A DNA stretch of 64,000 nucleotides from Pseudoalteromonas viridis (GTDB lineage: Bacteria; Pseudomonadota; Gammaproteobacteria; Enterobacterales; Alteromonadaceae): contig NZ_CP072425.1 of NCBI RefSeq assembly GCF_017742995.1, forward strand, positions 1,364,001 to 1,428,000, given 5' to 3'. The notes beneath the pieces are model-generated. The model was not told the origin of the DNA and searched no databases. It worked only from the letters and a program-made list of their open reading frames with translations. The position numbers and the translations under genes are program-made. Shown piece by piece: positions 63,415-64,000 of the stretch (its first letter is position 1; each line of letters starts with the position of its first letter).

Positions 63415-64000
63415 TTACGGAAGCACTTGCTCGCCCTGCCACAGCGATTCCAGCGTTTCTCGTTGGCGGATAAGGTGGCAAGTATCGCCATCGACCATGA
63501 TTTCCGCAATGCGCGGGCGTGAGTTGTAATTTGAGCTCATGGTAAAACCATAGGCCCCGGCGCCGCGTTGCGCCAACAAGTCGCCGGGCTGGATCGCGAG
63601 CGGTCGGTCTTTGCCGATAAAATCTCCGGTCTCGCACACGGGCCCTACAACATCATAGGTATGCAAGGGCGTATCGTCCTGTCTTGGGGCGACCGCAATG
63701 ATCTGCTGCCACGCCTGATATAGCGAAGGGCGCAGCATGTCGTTCATGCCCGCATCGACAATCGCAAAATGCTTGTCTTTGGTCGGCTTCAGGTATTCAA
63801 CTTTGGTAACCAGTATGCCTGCATTCGCTGCAATGGCACGGCCTGGTTCAAAGATCAGCTCCAGATGTTGATAGTCGGCAAGTCGTGCCTTGACCTCAGC
63901 GGCATACGCGCTGGGGTGGGGTGGTTTTTCGCTGTCGTAGGGCACACCCAGGCCGCCACCAATATCCAGGTGCTGCAAGGTAATACCGGCCGACTCAAGC
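63415..64000 (-). CDS. lysA: Diaminopimelate decarboxylase, C-terminal part (cut by window end)
   Basis: The frame is open to the window edge; the apparent ATG at 63978 is internal. HLDIGGGLGVPY, EPGRAIAANAG, GPVCETGDF with the active Cys, and GAYGFTMSSNYNSRPR mark the PLP enzyme. It makes lysine from meso-diaminopimelate. Upstream gene of dapF. Confidence 0.95.
   Translation of the reverse strand, partial: LESAGITLQHLDIGGGLGVPYDSEKPPHPSAYAAEVKARLADYQHLELIFEPGRAIAANAGILVTKVEYLKPTKDKHFAIVDAGMNDMLRPSLYQAWQQIIAVAPRQDDTPLHTYDVVGPVCETGDFIGKDRPLAIQPGDLLAQRGAGAYGFTMSSNYNSRPRIAEIMVDGDTCHLIRQRETLESLWQGEQVLP

Overview
The window reads as chromosomal DNA of a marine gammaproteobacterium, most likely Pseudoalteromonas or a close relative. 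Reasons: the lysA-dapF-DUF484-xerC-yigB order, the folM-folE-folX cluster, a secreted S8 protease with a GlyGly-CTERM tail, a POT peptide transporter, and a MITE with ATACCAATTT ends. Genus is inference; no search was run.

Region 1 (1-22.9 kb) is a polymorphic-toxin island. It opens with the 3' part of a giant TcdB/Rhs-type protein whose tip is a GH24 lysozyme, followed by a signal-peptide-bearing candidate immunity protein. Two displaced (orphan) Rhs tips follow. The first has two candidate immunity genes, one RraB-like. The second keeps about 1.4 kb of nearly identical Rhs core and has a DUF1493 candidate immunity gene. A 325-aa unknown gene with a divergent HTH gene occurs twice. Between the modules sit an IS21-type operon (istA, istB, a TOPRIM/primase-like fragment and a tyrosine recombinase, all overlapping), an HTH/PIN toxin-antitoxin pair with palindromic operators and an octamer repeat, and a REP-associated tyrosine transposase (RAYT) with five copies of a hairpin unit physically fused to pieces of the Rhs core. 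The lysozyme tip is broken by a one-base change at a run of six Gs; reading on in the other frame restores the normal GH24 C-terminus and stops two bases before the immunity start.

Region 2 (22.9-32.1 kb) holds a small membrane protein, a Kelch/cadherin-like lipoprotein, a Tat-exported cytokinin-dehydrogenase-like FAD oxidase, an ABC exporter, the polyamine pair speE-speD, two tRNA-Ser genes with a duplicated and hairpin-rich flank, and a 49-aa small ORF.

Region 3 (32.3-64 kb) is ordinary core genome: a diacylglycerol-kinase-like protein, a MocR/DMT divergent pair, DUF2884, cytochrome c', the S8 protease, DUF2721 and a thioredoxin-like lipoprotein, YqaA, the MITE, folX-folE-folM (tetrahydromonapterin synthesis), nadE, yceH, a hybrid histidine kinase, a penicillin-acylase-family Ntn hydrolase, a diguanylate cyclase, an EamA transporter, an RluF-like pseudouridine synthase, an aspartyl-protease/TPR protein, an RmlD-like reductase, a POT transporter, then yigB, xerC, DUF484, dapF and the end of lysA.

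The main story is how the Rhs array could change its toxin. Long core repeats, shared 3' ends and RAYT hairpin units placed next to Rhs core fragments would allow recombination, and perhaps transposition, to swap tips together with their immunity genes.
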